Shown here: piece after piece, positions 1-7,939 of the stretch
Numbering within the stretch: position 1 is the stretch's first letter
Layout of the letters: every line of letters starts with the position of its first letter
Assembly (NCBI GenBank): GCA_043782755.1
Contig: JAYWAC010000289.1
Span: 1 to 24,146, forward strand
DNA: 24,146 nucleotides
Direction of reading: 5' to 3'
Source of the DNA: JADJYF01 sp043782755
GTDB lineage: Bacteria; Pseudomonadota; Gammaproteobacteria; Ga0077536
The notes under the pieces: model-generated
Seen by the model: the letters and a program-made list of their open reading frames with translations, nothing else
Databases searched by the model: none
What the model was told of the DNA's origin: nothing
Program-made: the position numbers and the translations under genes

Positions 1-145
1 GAGGTGTTGGGAGAGCGAGGAAAGATGTGCGCGCATTCGAGGCGAATAGCGGGGCTATTTAACGAGAAGGCGCGCGCATCTGGACCGCTATTCCAACGCC
101 GCAGCAGATTCCCTAGGTCCGACAGGTTGCTCAGCGCCCGATGTG
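1..145 (+). ncRNA. Structured RNA element, copy A (5' end may lie outside the window)
   Basis: This segment is homologous to a segment on the opposite strand at about 22835-22978. Positions 1-56 differ from it at only 5 sites, and later blocks (about 69-129) also align with few differences. Visible helices are 3-10 with 93-100, 23-34 with 70-81 (12 pairs, one wobble), and a small hairpin 35-39 with 43-47 closed by AGG. The outer helix stays paired in both copies although its bases changed, which argues for selection on RNA structure. The conserved 3' block reads GTCCGACAGG. No terminator with a U-tract follows; the peptidase gene starts 89 nt downstream, so this copy may be part of a 5' leader. 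The family is not recognised. Confidence 0.65.
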
Positions 146-196
146 GGTACTATTGATCACGGGCAAGGGATAATTCGGAACCTGGGAGGGCCAGCT

Positions 197-231
197 CTGA
201 GCATTCGCCACCTGCTTTTGACGAGGCTCAG
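197..231 (+). promoter_or_regulatory. Hairpin able to cover the ribosome-binding site of the peptidase gene
   Basis: CTGAGC at 197-202 is exactly complementary to GCTCAG at 226-231. The Shine-Dalgarno candidate GAGG is at 223-226, 7 nt before the ATG at 234, so the 3' arm of the hairpin overlaps its last base and the spacer. Together with the conserved RNA upstream this could be a translation switch. The stem is only 6 bp and the switching model is inference. Confidence 0.35.
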
Positions 232-233
232 CC

Positions 234-947
234 ATGGCCGTTGACGTTCTTGAACTGTCGGTAGACATCGAGCCCCAGCCGGACGGCATCACCTGTGGGC
301 CAACCTGTCTGCATGCCCTGTATCGCTATCACGGTCTGGATGTCGGCTTGAACAAAGTCATCGATTCAGTTACACCCCTGGAAGGGGGCGGCACGCTCGA
401 AGTGCACCTCGCCTGTGATGCGCTCAAGCGCGGCTTCGACGCCACCATCTACACCTTCAACCTGAATCTTTTCGATCCGACGTGGTTTGCCGATCCCCGT
501 GCGGACATCGCCGCCAAGTTGCGCGCGCGGGCGGCGCGCAAGCGCAGCGCCAAATTCAAATTCGCGGTCGATGGCTATTGCGAATTCCTGGAACGCGGTG
601 GGCGGCTGCGCTTTATCGATCTGACGCGCGCTCAATTACGCGGCATGTTCCGTCGTGGCGTGCCGGTCATCGCCGGGCTGAATCTCACCTATCTCTACCG
701 CCAGGCGCGGGTGTCGGGGCCCTATGACGACCCGGATGACGTGCACGGCGAACCCTGCGGACACTTCGTGGTGTTGGCCGGTTATAACCGCGACGACCGC
801 AGCATTGCCGTCGCCGATCCCTACGTACCCAATCCGGTCGCTGTCGGCCAGAAATATTGGGTACACATCGATCGCGTGATCGGTGCCATCCTGCTGGGCG
901 TCATGACCTACGACGCCAGTCTGCTCATATTGGAGCGTGAGTCATGA
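234..947 (+). CDS. C39-like papain-fold cysteine peptidase of an amidoligase operon
   Basis: The 237-residue protein has the layout of the peptidase C39-like family. A Cys box CGPTC at 21-25 gives a likely nucleophile Cys21. GHFVVLAGY carries His177, and ADPY carries Asp195, which together complete a Cys-His-Asp set. There is no signal peptide or transmembrane segment and no fused ABC transporter, so it is a stand-alone cytosolic enzyme, unlike bacteriocin-processing C39 domains. The start is supported by GAGG 7 nt upstream. Its stop overlaps the start of the RimK-type ligase (ATGA at 944-947), so the two are translationally coupled. Comparative genomics of amidoligases has linked such peptidases to RimK/GCS2 ligase pairs. 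A role in trimming or removing the ligase product is inference; the substrate is unknown. Confidence 0.85.
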   Translation: MAVDVLELSVDIEPQPDGITCGPTCLHALYRYHGLDVGLNKVIDSVTPLEGGGTLEVHLACDALKRGFDATIYTFNLNLFDPTWFADPRADIAAKLRARAARKRSAKFKFAVDGYCEFLERGGRLRFIDLTRAQLRGMFRRGVPVIAGLNLTYLYRQARVSGPYDDPDDVHGEPCGHFVVLAGYNRDDRSIAVADPYVPNPVAVGQKYWVHIDRVIGAILLGVMTYDASLLILERES

Positions 948-2422
948 GTGCTCTGCTGGTCGTCGACAACCCCAAGCGCTGGCCGCTGACCATCCCCGGT
1001 GTCGATGTCATTTCGTCCGGCGCCTATCTGACCGAGCGTCGCTACAGCGACATGCGCGCGGCCAAGGTCTTCAACCTGTGCCGTTCCTATCGTTACCAGA
1101 CCGCCGGCTACTACGTCTCGCTGCTCGCCGAAGCGCGCGGTCATCGCCCGATGCCGAGCATCAGCACGCTACAGGACTTGCGTTCGCGCAGTGTGGTGCG
1201 CGCGCTGTCGGAAGAACTCGACGAGCGCATCCAGCGCATGTTGAAGCCGCTGCGTTCAAAGAGCTTTGAGCTGTCGATTTACTTCGGCCAGAACATGGCC
1301 AACCGTTACGACGCGCTGGCCAAGGCGCTATTTGATCTATTCCCCGCGCCGCTGCTGCGCGCGCGATTGGAACGCAGTGGTAGTCGCTGGGAATTACGCT
1401 CGGTCGTGCTGGTGGGTGCGAACGACATCCCCGAGAAGCATCGCGACTTCGTCGCGCAGGCCGCCGGCGCCCACTTCCAGGGCAGCCGCCCGATACGCCG
1501 CAAGCGCGCGGCGTCACGTTTCGATGTCGCCATCCTCGTCGACCCGAACGAGAAGACGCCGCCATCGGACGCCCGGGCGCTGAAGAAATTCGAGCGCGCC
1601 GCCGACGCGGTGGGCCTCGCCTGCGAATTCATCACCCGCGACGACGTCGGGCGCCTGGCCGAATTCGATGCCTTGTTCATCCGCGAGACCACCTCGGTCA
1701 ACCATCACACTTTCCGCATGGCGAGCCGCGCCGAGGCCGAAGGCCTGGTGGTGATCGACGATCCGCGTTCCATCATCCGTTGCACCAACAAGGTCTATCT
1801 CGCCGAGTTGCTCGATCGTTACGACGTCGCCATCCCCAAGACCCTCATCGTGCATCGTGGCAATGCCCATGAAGTGGAAGCGGTGTGCGGTTTCCCCTGC
1901 GTGCTGAAGGCGCCCGACAGTTCTTTCTCGGCCGGTGTGATCAAGGTCGCCAACGCCGAGGAACTGCATCGCGCTCTCGATAAATTCTTCGACGGCTCGG
2001 ATCTCGTCGTTGCGCAGGAATTCCTGCCGACGGATTTCGACTGGCGGGTGGGTGTGCTGGATGGCCGGCCGTTGTATGTCTGTCGCTATCACATGGCCAA
2101 GAGTCATTGGCAGGTGATCCAGCGCGACGCCAGCGGCAAGACCTCGGCCGAAGGCGCGGTCGATACGCTGAGCGTTGCCGAGGCACCGGCCGACATCGTG
2201 CGCGCCGCAGTACGCGCCGCCAATCTCATTGGCGATGGTTTCTATGGAGTGGACTTGAAACGCATTGGTCGCCGCGCGGTGGTCATCGAAGTCAACGACA
2301 ATCCCAACGTCGATGCCGGCAACGAAGACAAGATCCTGAAGGATGCCCTCTATCGCGAAATCATGGGGCTCATGCTCCGCCGCATCATCGCGCGCAAGCG
2401 CCTGGAGTTCGACATCGCATGA
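944..2422 (+). CDS. RimK family ATP-grasp ligase with N-terminal RLAN domain
   Basis: The protein has 492 residues. Residues about 1-150 match the RLAN-type N-terminal domain of a RimK-like subfamily (early VVDNP, then a conserved CRSYRYQT stretch). Residues about 195-485 form an ATP-grasp fold: CVLKAPDSSFSAG with nucleotide-binding Lys322, the hinge VAQEF with Glu359, and the metal-binding set Asp437 (GVDLKR) and Glu449/Asn451 (VIEVNDNP). Enzymes of this fold activate a carboxylate as acyl phosphate and join it to an amine; RimK itself adds glutamate to ribosomal protein S6. The extra N-terminal domain sets this protein apart from true RimK. It overlaps its upstream peptidase and downstream GCS2 partner by ATGA junctions, so the three products probably act together on one peptide-like product. 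The actual substrate is unknown. Confidence 0.88.
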   Translation: MSALLVVDNPKRWPLTIPGVDVISSGAYLTERRYSDMRAAKVFNLCRSYRYQTAGYYVSLLAEARGHRPMPSISTLQDLRSRSVVRALSEELDERIQRMLKPLRSKSFELSIYFGQNMANRYDALAKALFDLFPAPLLRARLERSGSRWELRSVVLVGANDIPEKHRDFVAQAAGAHFQGSRPIRRKRAASRFDVAILVDPNEKTPPSDARALKKFERAADAVGLACEFITRDDVGRLAEFDALFIRETTSVNHHTFRMASRAEAEGLVVIDDPRSIIRCTNKVYLAELLDRYDVAIPKTLIVHRGNAHEVEAVCGFPCVLKAPDSSFSAGVIKVANAEELHRALDKFFDGSDLVVAQEFLPTDFDWRVGVLDGRPLYVCRYHMAKSHWQVIQRDASGKTSAEGAVDTLSVAEAPADIVRAAVRAANLIGDGFYGVDLKRIGRRAVVIEVNDNPNVDAGNEDKILKDALYREIMGLMLRRIIARKRLEFDIA

Positions 2423-3645
2423 GCAATCGCACCCCTTTACATGCTTTCGCTGCGTATGGCATCGAGATCGAATACGCGATCGTCGATAGCGAGACCTTAG
2501 ATGTACGCGCTATCGCCGATAAACTGCTGGCCGATGTCGCCGGTACCGAGGTCAATGAATTCGCCGACGGTCCCATCGCCTGGTCCAACGAACTCTCGCT
2601 GCATGTCATCGAGTTGAAGACCAATGGTCCGGCCGCCAGCCTCGATGGTCTCGATGATTTGTTCTCCAAGGAGGTCGCGCGTATTGACCGCCTGCTGGAA
2701 AAGCACAAGGCGCGCATCCTGCCCGGCCCCATGCATCCGTGGATGGACCCGCTTACCGAGCAGCGTCTGTGGCCTCACGAGCAGAACGAGATCTACGCCG
2801 CCTACGATCGCATCTTCAATTGTCGTGGCCACGGCTGGGCCAATCTGCAGAGCATGCACATCAACCTGCCGTTCGCGAACGACGCCGAGTTCGTGCGGCT
2901 GCACGATGCCATCCGTATCGCCTTGCCGGTGCTGCCGGCGCTGGCGGCGGCTTCGCCCTATGTCGATGGCAAAGCCAGCGGCCTGCTCGACACACGGCTC
3001 GACACCTATCGATTGAATCAGAAGCGCGTGCCCGCGATCACCGGCCGCGTGATTCCCGATCGCGTGGCCAGTATCGATGAATACCACAGCCGTATTCTGC
3101 AACCGATGTTCCAGGCCATCGCACCGCTCGACCCCGAGCAGGTGTTAAACGGCGAGTGGTTAAATTCACGCGGTGCCATCGCGCGTTTCGATCGCGGCGC
3201 GATCGAGATCCGTATTCTTGATGCGCAGGAGAGCCCGCGCGCTGATTTGGCGGTGGCGCGTGCGGTGGTGGCATTGGTAAAGGATCTCTACGAGGAAGCT
3301 CACAGCTCCCGTGCGGCGCAGGCGGCAGTGCCCACCGCGACCCTCGCCTCACTATTTGAACGCAGCCTGCGCGAGGGCGAACGATTGCAGATAGAAGACC
3401 CCACGGTGTTGGCCGCGCTTGGTCTGGGTGGCCAAGCCTGCACCGCTGCTGAAGTCTGGCAGACGCTGTGCACGCGCGATGGCGCGTTGGCCGCTGTCGG
3501 CGGCGAGCATGTCGCGACGCTGTTGAAGAGCACGCCACTGGCGCGACGCCTGCTGGCGCAGGGCGGAACGCAGCCTAGCCGTGCAGAGCTGCGTCTCATC
3601 TATGGCCGCCTGTGCGCGGCCTTGCAGGAGAATCGCTTCTTCTGA
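2419..3645 (+). CDS. GCS2-family carboxylate-amine ligase (glutamate-cysteine ligase-like)
   Basis: The protein has 408 residues, with the start at the ATGA overlap with the ATP-grasp gene (2419-2422). The family signature is clear. GIEIEY at 14-19 carries the metal-binding acidic pair Glu16/Glu18, ELKTNGP follows at about 65-71, MHINLPF at 147-153 contributes His148, and ARFDRGAIEIRILDAQESP at about 255-273 resembles the conserved Arg-rich core of GCS2 proteins. The family makes gamma-glutamyl or similar amide bonds using ATP. This subgroup, found next to RLAN-RimK ligases, is not a proven glutathione-synthesis enzyme, so a gshA symbol is not given. The reading frame is open far upstream (from 2107), but that part is an overlap with the ligase gene in another frame. 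A second amidoligase in one operon suggests sequential additions to a backbone. Confidence 0.85.
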   Translation: MSNRTPLHAFAAYGIEIEYAIVDSETLDVRAIADKLLADVAGTEVNEFADGPIAWSNELSLHVIELKTNGPAASLDGLDDLFSKEVARIDRLLEKHKARILPGPMHPWMDPLTEQRLWPHEQNEIYAAYDRIFNCRGHGWANLQSMHINLPFANDAEFVRLHDAIRIALPVLPALAAASPYVDGKASGLLDTRLDTYRLNQKRVPAITGRVIPDRVASIDEYHSRILQPMFQAIAPLDPEQVLNGEWLNSRGAIARFDRGAIEIRILDAQESPRADLAVARAVVALVKDLYEEAHSSRAAQAAVPTATLASLFERSLREGERLQIEDPTVLAALGLGGQACTAAEVWQTLCTRDGALAAVGGEHVATLLKSTPLARRLLAQGGTQPSRAELRLIYGRLCAALQENRFF

Positions 3646-3667
3646 GCATTGCGTCTGGCCCACGGGC

Positions 3668-4123
3668 TCAGTCGTTGGCGACCTGGAACACCTGATAGTC
3701 GACGCGCCCGGCGCTGATCTTGCCTTGCGCCACGCAGATGATGTTGTTGACCCATCGATAACGCGCGTCACCGGTCTGCATGCGCGGCGCGGTGACGAAA
3801 TAGGCTTCGCCGTATTCGGTGCTGCCATTGCCGGCCAAGGCCGCTTGGACCGCCGGCGTCAGCTCAATCTTGCCGATGTACTCGACATAGATGAAGGCGC
3901 CGTCGTGGGTCTCCAGGGTGGCGCGTACATCGAGATGACCGTAGTCCTCGGTCATGGTCAGCCAGTCGGCACAACCCGCCTTGCGCAACACACCCTTCAA
4001 CCGTGGCCCTTCGAATTCGCCGCCGTCGACTTCCACGATCAGACGATTGCCGTACATGCCGGGGCCGACCGACAGGGCCGCGCTGAGCCGCGCGTAGTAG
4101 TTCATGAGCGGAACGAGTTTCAT
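3668..4123 (-). CDS. DUF3237 domain protein
   Basis: The 151-residue protein matches the DUF3237 pattern: a short beta-rich protein with a glycine-rich turn (VGPGMYGNRLIVEVDGG), then FEGPRLKG, a DVRATLETHDGAFIYVEYIG stretch, YFVTAPRMQTGD and the terminal RYRWVNNIICVAQG. I place the start at 4123 because GGAGAG lies 7 nt upstream on the minus strand; an in-frame ATG at 4156 has no such site. No signal peptide is seen. It is convergent with the GCS2 gene, only 22 bp apart. The family has no established reaction; members often sit in catabolic clusters of Proteobacteria and Actinobacteria, which fits the genes to the right. Confidence 0.8.
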   Translation of the reverse strand: MKLVPLMNYYARLSAALSVGPGMYGNRLIVEVDGGEFEGPRLKGVLRKAGCADWLTMTEDYGHLDVRATLETHDGAFIYVEYIGKIELTPAVQAALAGNGSTEYGEAYFVTAPRMQTGDARYRWVNNIICVAQGKISAGRVDYQVFQVAND

Positions 4124-4518
4124 CGAGGCTCTCCGTGAATGGGGTGCGGGCGACAATGCGTGGGCGGTGCGCGAACTGTCAAGTGTTGTGGTTCAGCGCT
4201 CTTCGCCAACCGGGCGAATGAAACTCGCGCGCTGTGTGCGACAGTCTTTTGCAATCCTGCGCGGACAAGGATCGACGACGAGTGCTTAGCTCGGATCTGT
4301 CTCTCGCTAACGACGTTTGCCACCGCGAGACGCCATGGCAATTTTCCATATCCGTTCAGAAGCAGTGACTTGGAAATTTGGCGCAGGTCTTGCCCTGATA
4401 GCGTGAGGCTGCCATGCAAAAGGATGACACGGGGCCGCTATCGCGAGGCATGAAACCCGCAGTCTGATACTTGAGTTAAGCACCGCAGTGAATAGTTAAA
4501 TTGATCATGGAGCCACTG
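4124..4518. other. Non-coding stretch between the DUF3237 and PEP-CTERM genes
   Basis: About 395 bp separate these divergent genes. Short open frames here (4139-4453 plus, 4120-4419 minus) lack a good ribosome-binding site and look non-coding. The only element I can support is the -24/-12 promoter motif at 4379-4394. It leaves an untranslated leader of roughly 110 nt before the PEP-CTERM start. Confidence 0.6.
4379..4394 (+). promoter_or_regulatory. Sigma-54 (-24/-12) promoter candidate for the PEP-CTERM gene
   Basis: The sequence TGGCGCAGGTCTTGCC has GG at 4380-4381 and GC at 4392-4393, the exact spacing of a sigma-54 promoter. It matches the consensus (TGGCACG, 4 nt, TTGCW) at most fixed positions. 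It lies about 125 bp before the start codon of the PEP-CTERM protein. PEP-CTERM genes in exopolysaccharide-producing Proteobacteria are known to be RpoN-dependent in several cases, which supports the reading. No activator-binding site was identified. Confidence 0.5.
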
Positions 4519-5307
4519 ATGAACGCCGCTGAACGAAGACCCCGCGTCGCACGACGCTGGCCGAAACTGTCTCTGACTGTGTCTGCGATACTGGTGCTCG
4601 GCACTTTAGTCATCGCGCCAGCCAGCGTCGAAGCGCGGCCATTCACAGCGGCCGATTTTCAGAATCTCCCCGCGCGACTGTTTGCGCAACAGGCACAGTT
4701 GCACGCCAACGCCAAGCACGGCAAGAAGCACCGCAAAGCGAAGAAGAAACGCGCGCGCCGTGCTCGTCCCCATCATGGTCATCGCCGCGCGGTCGCCCAT
4801 GGCACGGCGCTCGTTGCCGCCAGCGGTGCACTGCTGGATTTGCATTCCCATGGGCCCTTGCCTGGTCTTAGCGACGACGTGCCAGCCTGGTTGCCGAGCG
4901 CGGACATTGGCGAGCAAGACGCCGCTGCGGGCTTCGTCGAGATTGATCATGAAGTCGAGGGCGATCATGACGAAGACGCGCCCGATAACGTCATTGCTGA
5001 TGCGACTGATGACGGGACAACAGAGCCGGACCCCACCCCCGATCTGATTGAGATCGCGTCCGAGTTCGTGGCCGATGACCAAGCCGGTAGTGAAACCGGT
5101 AACGGCAACGAGGTGTTCGCCGAAGTCGGTGATGAGCCCCAGTTACCGCCGGCGCTGGGCTCTTTCGGTGATGCCCCGCCAACGGTTGCTGCCACTGACC
5201 TCCGCCTGCCTCGTCAGGTGCCTGAACCGAGTACGCTGGCGCTGGCCGGGATCGCTTCGCTCGCGGCATGGCGGCTCGCGCGCCGCAAGACGGCACGCAC
5301 CATCTGA
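4519..5307 (+). CDS. PEP-CTERM sorting domain protein with charge-segregated body
   Basis: The protein has 262 residues, with the start chosen at 4519 because GGAG lies 6 nt upstream; TTG 4501 and ATG 4507 are also in frame but lack a site. A Sec signal (basic stretch, then LSLTVSAILVLGTLVIAPAS and VEA before residue about 36) is followed by a very basic Lys/Arg/His block around residues 60-95. A strongly acidic Asp/Glu-rich region spans about 130-200. The C-terminus is a textbook PEP-CTERM tail: VPEPSTLAL at 234-242, a hydrophobic segment and a terminal ARRK cluster. Such proteins are cut and anchored or released by an exosortase during extracellular polysaccharide or biofilm formation. The exosortase is not in this window. 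The body shows no recognisable domain. Confidence 0.85.
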   Translation: MNAAERRPRVARRWPKLSLTVSAILVLGTLVIAPASVEARPFTAADFQNLPARLFAQQAQLHANAKHGKKHRKAKKKRARRARPHHGHRRAVAHGTALVAASGALLDLHSHGPLPGLSDDVPAWLPSADIGEQDAAAGFVEIDHEVEGDHDEDAPDNVIADATDDGTTEPDPTPDLIEIASEFVADDQAGSETGNGNEVFAEVGDEPQLPPALGSFGDAPPTVAATDLRLPRQVPEPSTLALAGIASLAAWRLARRKTARTI

Positions 5308-5312
5308 ATAGT

Positions 5313-5343
5313 GGCGCCGCGCGCGTAGTCCGCGCGCGGCGCC
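5313..5343 (+). terminator. Strong GC hairpin after the PEP-CTERM gene
   Basis: A perfect 13-bp stem (5313-5325 with 5331-5343) closes a 5-nt loop TAGTC directly after the stop codon at 5307. No U-tract follows on either strand, so it is either a Rho-assisted or bidirectional stop between the convergent PEP-CTERM and acyl-CoA dehydrogenase genes. Confidence 0.5.
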
Positions 5344-5431
5344 TCACAGGGCAGTGGTGCTGTGATCAACCTGTCCACGTCCTGCCCCGCTGATTCAACG
5401 CGGGCCACCATCACAGATCAAGCTTTCATAG

Positions 5432-6700
5432 TTACTCCACCACGCCCTTGGGCGCGCGCTGATTCATGAAGCCGAACATATAACCGGCGACGCGGCGCAT
5501 CTGGATCTCTTCCGCACCTTCGGTGATGCGATAGCGACGGTGATGACGGTAGATGTGCTCAAAAGGCTTGTGCCGCGAATAGCCCATGCCGCCGTGGACC
5601 TGCATGGCGCGATCGGCGGCTTCGCAACACAGTCGGTTCGACCAGAAGTTGCACATCGAGACTTTGTCCGAGACCGAGAAGGCGCCGTACTTGTCCATCA
5701 TCCAGGCGGTCTTGTGAACGAGCGCGCGGACCATCTCGCACTGCGTTTGCAATTCCACCAGCGGGAACTGAATGCCCTGGTTGGAAGCGAGCGGTTTGCC
5801 AAAGGGTTTGCGTTCCAAGGCATAGGCCACTGCTTCGTTCACGCAGAACTGCGCGGCGCCGAGACTCGAAGCCGCCTGGCGAATGCGGTTCTCGTTGAAG
5901 AAGTGCTGCACTACCTGTAAGCCTCGACCTTCCTTGCCCAGGATGGCCGAATCCGGCACTTCGACATCGGTCATGCTGATGCGGCCGTGATCGGTCGGCA
6001 TGTTAAAGGTCCACAACATTTCTTCGACCTTGAAGCCCTGGGTATTGGTCGGCACCAGGAAAGCGGTGATGCCGTCGCCATCGCCAGCCTTGCCGGAAGT
6101 GCGCGCGAAGATCATGTCGCAGGGCGCGGTGTGGATGCCGGTGTTCCAGGTCTTCTCGCCATTGATGCGCCAGCCCTGGGCGGTGCGCACGGCGGTGGTT
6201 TCCATGTGGGTGGCATCGGAGCCGTGATTCGGTTCGGTGATGCCAAAGGCGATGAAGCCCGTGCCATTGGCGAGCGGCTCGACCCATTCGCGTTTCTGTG
6301 CCTCGCTGCCGTAATTGAGCATGAGCAACAGACCAATATTATTGGCGACGATGGCATGCTCGTTCTGCAGATCGCAATGGAGGCCTAAGCCCTTGGCGGC
6401 AAGATGTTCGCGGATCACCGCCATGCCGAGGTTGGTGCCATCGCGGCCGCCGAACTCCTTGGGAAAGGCATAGCGATAATGACCGGCGGCGTCGGCACGG
6501 CGACGCGCCTGCGCCAATAAGGCTTCCCAGTCGTGACGCGGAATGCCGCCGTTATCCCAATCAGTGCGCGCATGTTCGCGGCGATGATCGAAGAAGCGGA
6601 TATTGTCATCCTGCGCTTCGAGCGGTTTGATCTCACGCTCGATGAATTGATCGAGTTCGGCCAGATAGGCCACAAGTTCTTCCGGCAGATCGAAATTCAT
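5432..6700 (-). CDS. Acyl-CoA dehydrogenase (second of a coupled pair)
   Basis: The 422-residue flavoprotein of the acyl-CoA dehydrogenase family shows GITEPNHGSDATHMET, the flavin/substrate loop, in the middle domain. The C-terminal QVHGGMGYSRHKPFEHIYR and RITEGAEEIQMRR contain the segment where the catalytic Glu is found in this family. The N-terminus is longer than usual, with a charged insertion near residues 35-70, which resembles the larger ACAD10/11-like or FadE-type subgroup rather than short-chain enzymes. It oxidises the alpha-beta bond of an acyl-CoA; the chain is not predictable. Its ATG (6698-6700) overlaps the stop of the upstream dehydrogenase in an ATGA junction, implying translational coupling and co-function in one degradation route. 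Confidence 0.9.
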   Translation of the reverse strand: MNFDLPEELVAYLAELDQFIEREIKPLEAQDDNIRFFDHRREHARTDWDNGGIPRHDWEALLAQARRRADAAGHYRYAFPKEFGGRDGTNLGMAVIREHLAAKGLGLHCDLQNEHAIVANNIGLLLMLNYGSEAQKREWVEPLANGTGFIAFGITEPNHGSDATHMETTAVRTAQGWRINGEKTWNTGIHTAPCDMIFARTSGKAGDGDGITAFLVPTNTQGFKVEEMLWTFNMPTDHGRISMTDVEVPDSAILGKEGRGLQVVQHFFNENRIRQAASSLGAAQFCVNEAVAYALERKPFGKPLASNQGIQFPLVELQTQCEMVRALVHKTAWMMDKYGAFSVSDKVSMCNFWSNRLCCEAADRAMQVHGGMGYSRHKPFEHIYRHHRRYRITEGAEEIQMRRVAGYMFGFMNQRAPKGVVE

Positions 6701-7854
6701 GCCACTTCCCTCAACAGTTCGCGCGCAATGATGACGCGCTGGATTTCACTGGTGCCTTCATAAATCGTCGTGACCCGCGCGTCGCGCGCGAGGCGCTCGA
6801 GCGGCATCGCTTCGGTATAACCGACGCCGCCCATCAATTGCAGCGCGGTGTAACAAGCCCTGTTGGCGCTCTCGGTGGCGAACAGCTTGGCCATCGAGGC
6901 AGCCTTGGCATAGGGCTGGCCGTTTTCCTTCTGATAGGACGCGCTCATGAGCAACAGACGCGCGGCTTCGAGTTCGGTATAGGTGTCGGCCAGCATCCAT
7001 TGCACGCCCTGAAAGTCGGCGATGCGTTTGCCGAACTGTTCGCGTTCGGTGATGTATTTTCGCGCGATGTCCATGGCGGCGTTGCCTATGCCTAAGGCCA
7101 GCGAGCCGATGCCGATGCGCCCGCCGGTCAGTTCGCCGACCGCGATGCGAAAGCCATCGTTCTCGCGGCCAAGCATGGCGCTGGCCGGCACGCGCACGTC
7201 TTCGAAGATCACGGGGTTGGTGCTGGAGCCGCGCTGGCCCATCTTGAGTTCGTGCGGGCCGATGGCGATGCCGGGTGTGTCGGCCTCGACCAGGAAACAC
7301 GAAATGCCTTTGCCCTGTGGCGCGTTGCCGTCGGTCACCGCCCACACCACGAATACACCGGCGTATTCGGCGTTCGAGATCCACATCTTGGTGCCGTTCA
7401 ACACGTAGTCGTTGCCGTCGCGCAGCGCGCGGGTTTTCATCGATGACGGATCAGAGCCCGCGCCCGCTTCCGACAGACAGAAGCCGGCGGCCGGATAGTC
7501 GCCATTGCAGATGCGTTCGATGTAGCGCTGCTTTTGTTCGTCGTTGCCGATGGTCTGGATGACTTCGGCCACCATGTTGTTGACCGACATCGCGACTGCG
7601 GTCGAAGCGCAGGCACGTGCCACTTCGGTGACCGCGACGCTGAAAGACACCACACCCGCACCGCTGCCGCCGTAATCAGGGTCGATGTTCAAGCCCATGA
7701 AACCGAGTTCGGCGAGACGCTTGAGATTATTGAGATAGGCGGAACGGAATTCAGCGTGTTCGACCCGCGCCGCAAGCGGCGCCAGTTCGGTTTCGGCAAA
7801 GCGCCGCGCGGTGTCCTGAATGAGCGCCTGTTCTTCGGTCAGGGCGATATGCAT
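6697..7854 (-). CDS. Short-chain-type acyl-CoA dehydrogenase
   Basis: The 385-residue enzyme is the normal length for the family. I start it at 7854 (MHIALTEEQALIQ), the usual N-terminal helix of the family; the frame is open upstream to 7995, but that part is low-complexity and unrelated. Visible motifs are LSEAGAGSDPSSMKT and KMWISNAEYA in the middle domain. The C-terminal motifs are QLMGGVGYTEAMPLERLARDAR and IYEGTSEIQR, where the Glu of YEG is the catalytic base. It resembles butyryl- or isovaleryl-type dehydrogenases. It is first in a two-gene unit with the larger dehydrogenase, 85 bp after the broken epoxide-hydrolase-like gene. Electrons would pass to electron-transfer flavoprotein, not encoded here. 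Confidence 0.9.
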   Translation of the reverse strand: MHIALTEEQALIQDTARRFAETELAPLAARVEHAEFRSAYLNNLKRLAELGFMGLNIDPDYGGSGAGVVSFSVAVTEVARACASTAVAMSVNNMVAEVIQTIGNDEQKQRYIERICNGDYPAAGFCLSEAGAGSDPSSMKTRALRDGNDYVLNGTKMWISNAEYAGVFVVWAVTDGNAPQGKGISCFLVEADTPGIAIGPHELKMGQRGSSTNPVIFEDVRVPASAMLGRENDGFRIAVGELTGGRIGIGSLALGIGNAAMDIARKYITEREQFGKRIADFQGVQWMLADTYTELEAARLLLMSASYQKENGQPYAKAASMAKLFATESANRACYTALQLMGGVGYTEAMPLERLARDARVTTIYEGTSEIQRVIIARELLREVA

Positions 7855-7939
7855 GGGCGTTCCGGTGCGATGAGCGAGCCGGAATAGTGCCGGAGCGAGC
7901 TGTAAAAGGCCACTCGCGCGCAGGCGGCGGCAGCCTGGA

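Noticed and set aside
17..34. GAGGAAAG in RNA copy A as the conserved core of RNase P RNA
   Set aside because: The following conserved RNase P positions are missing, copy B differs at this site, and the element is far too short.
2107..2418. Upstream extension of the GCS2 reading frame
   Set aside because: It overlaps the conserved ATP-grasp core in another frame, is Arg/Gln-rich and low-complexity; the ATGA junction at 2419 gives the natural start.
3581..4138. Plus-strand frame of 185 codons opposite DUF3237
   Set aside because: Antisense to a recognisable domain protein with a good ribosome-binding site.
4120..4453. Short frames on both strands between the DUF3237 and PEP-CTERM genes
   Set aside because: No ribosome-binding sites and no protein family features; the region more likely carries regulatory sequence.
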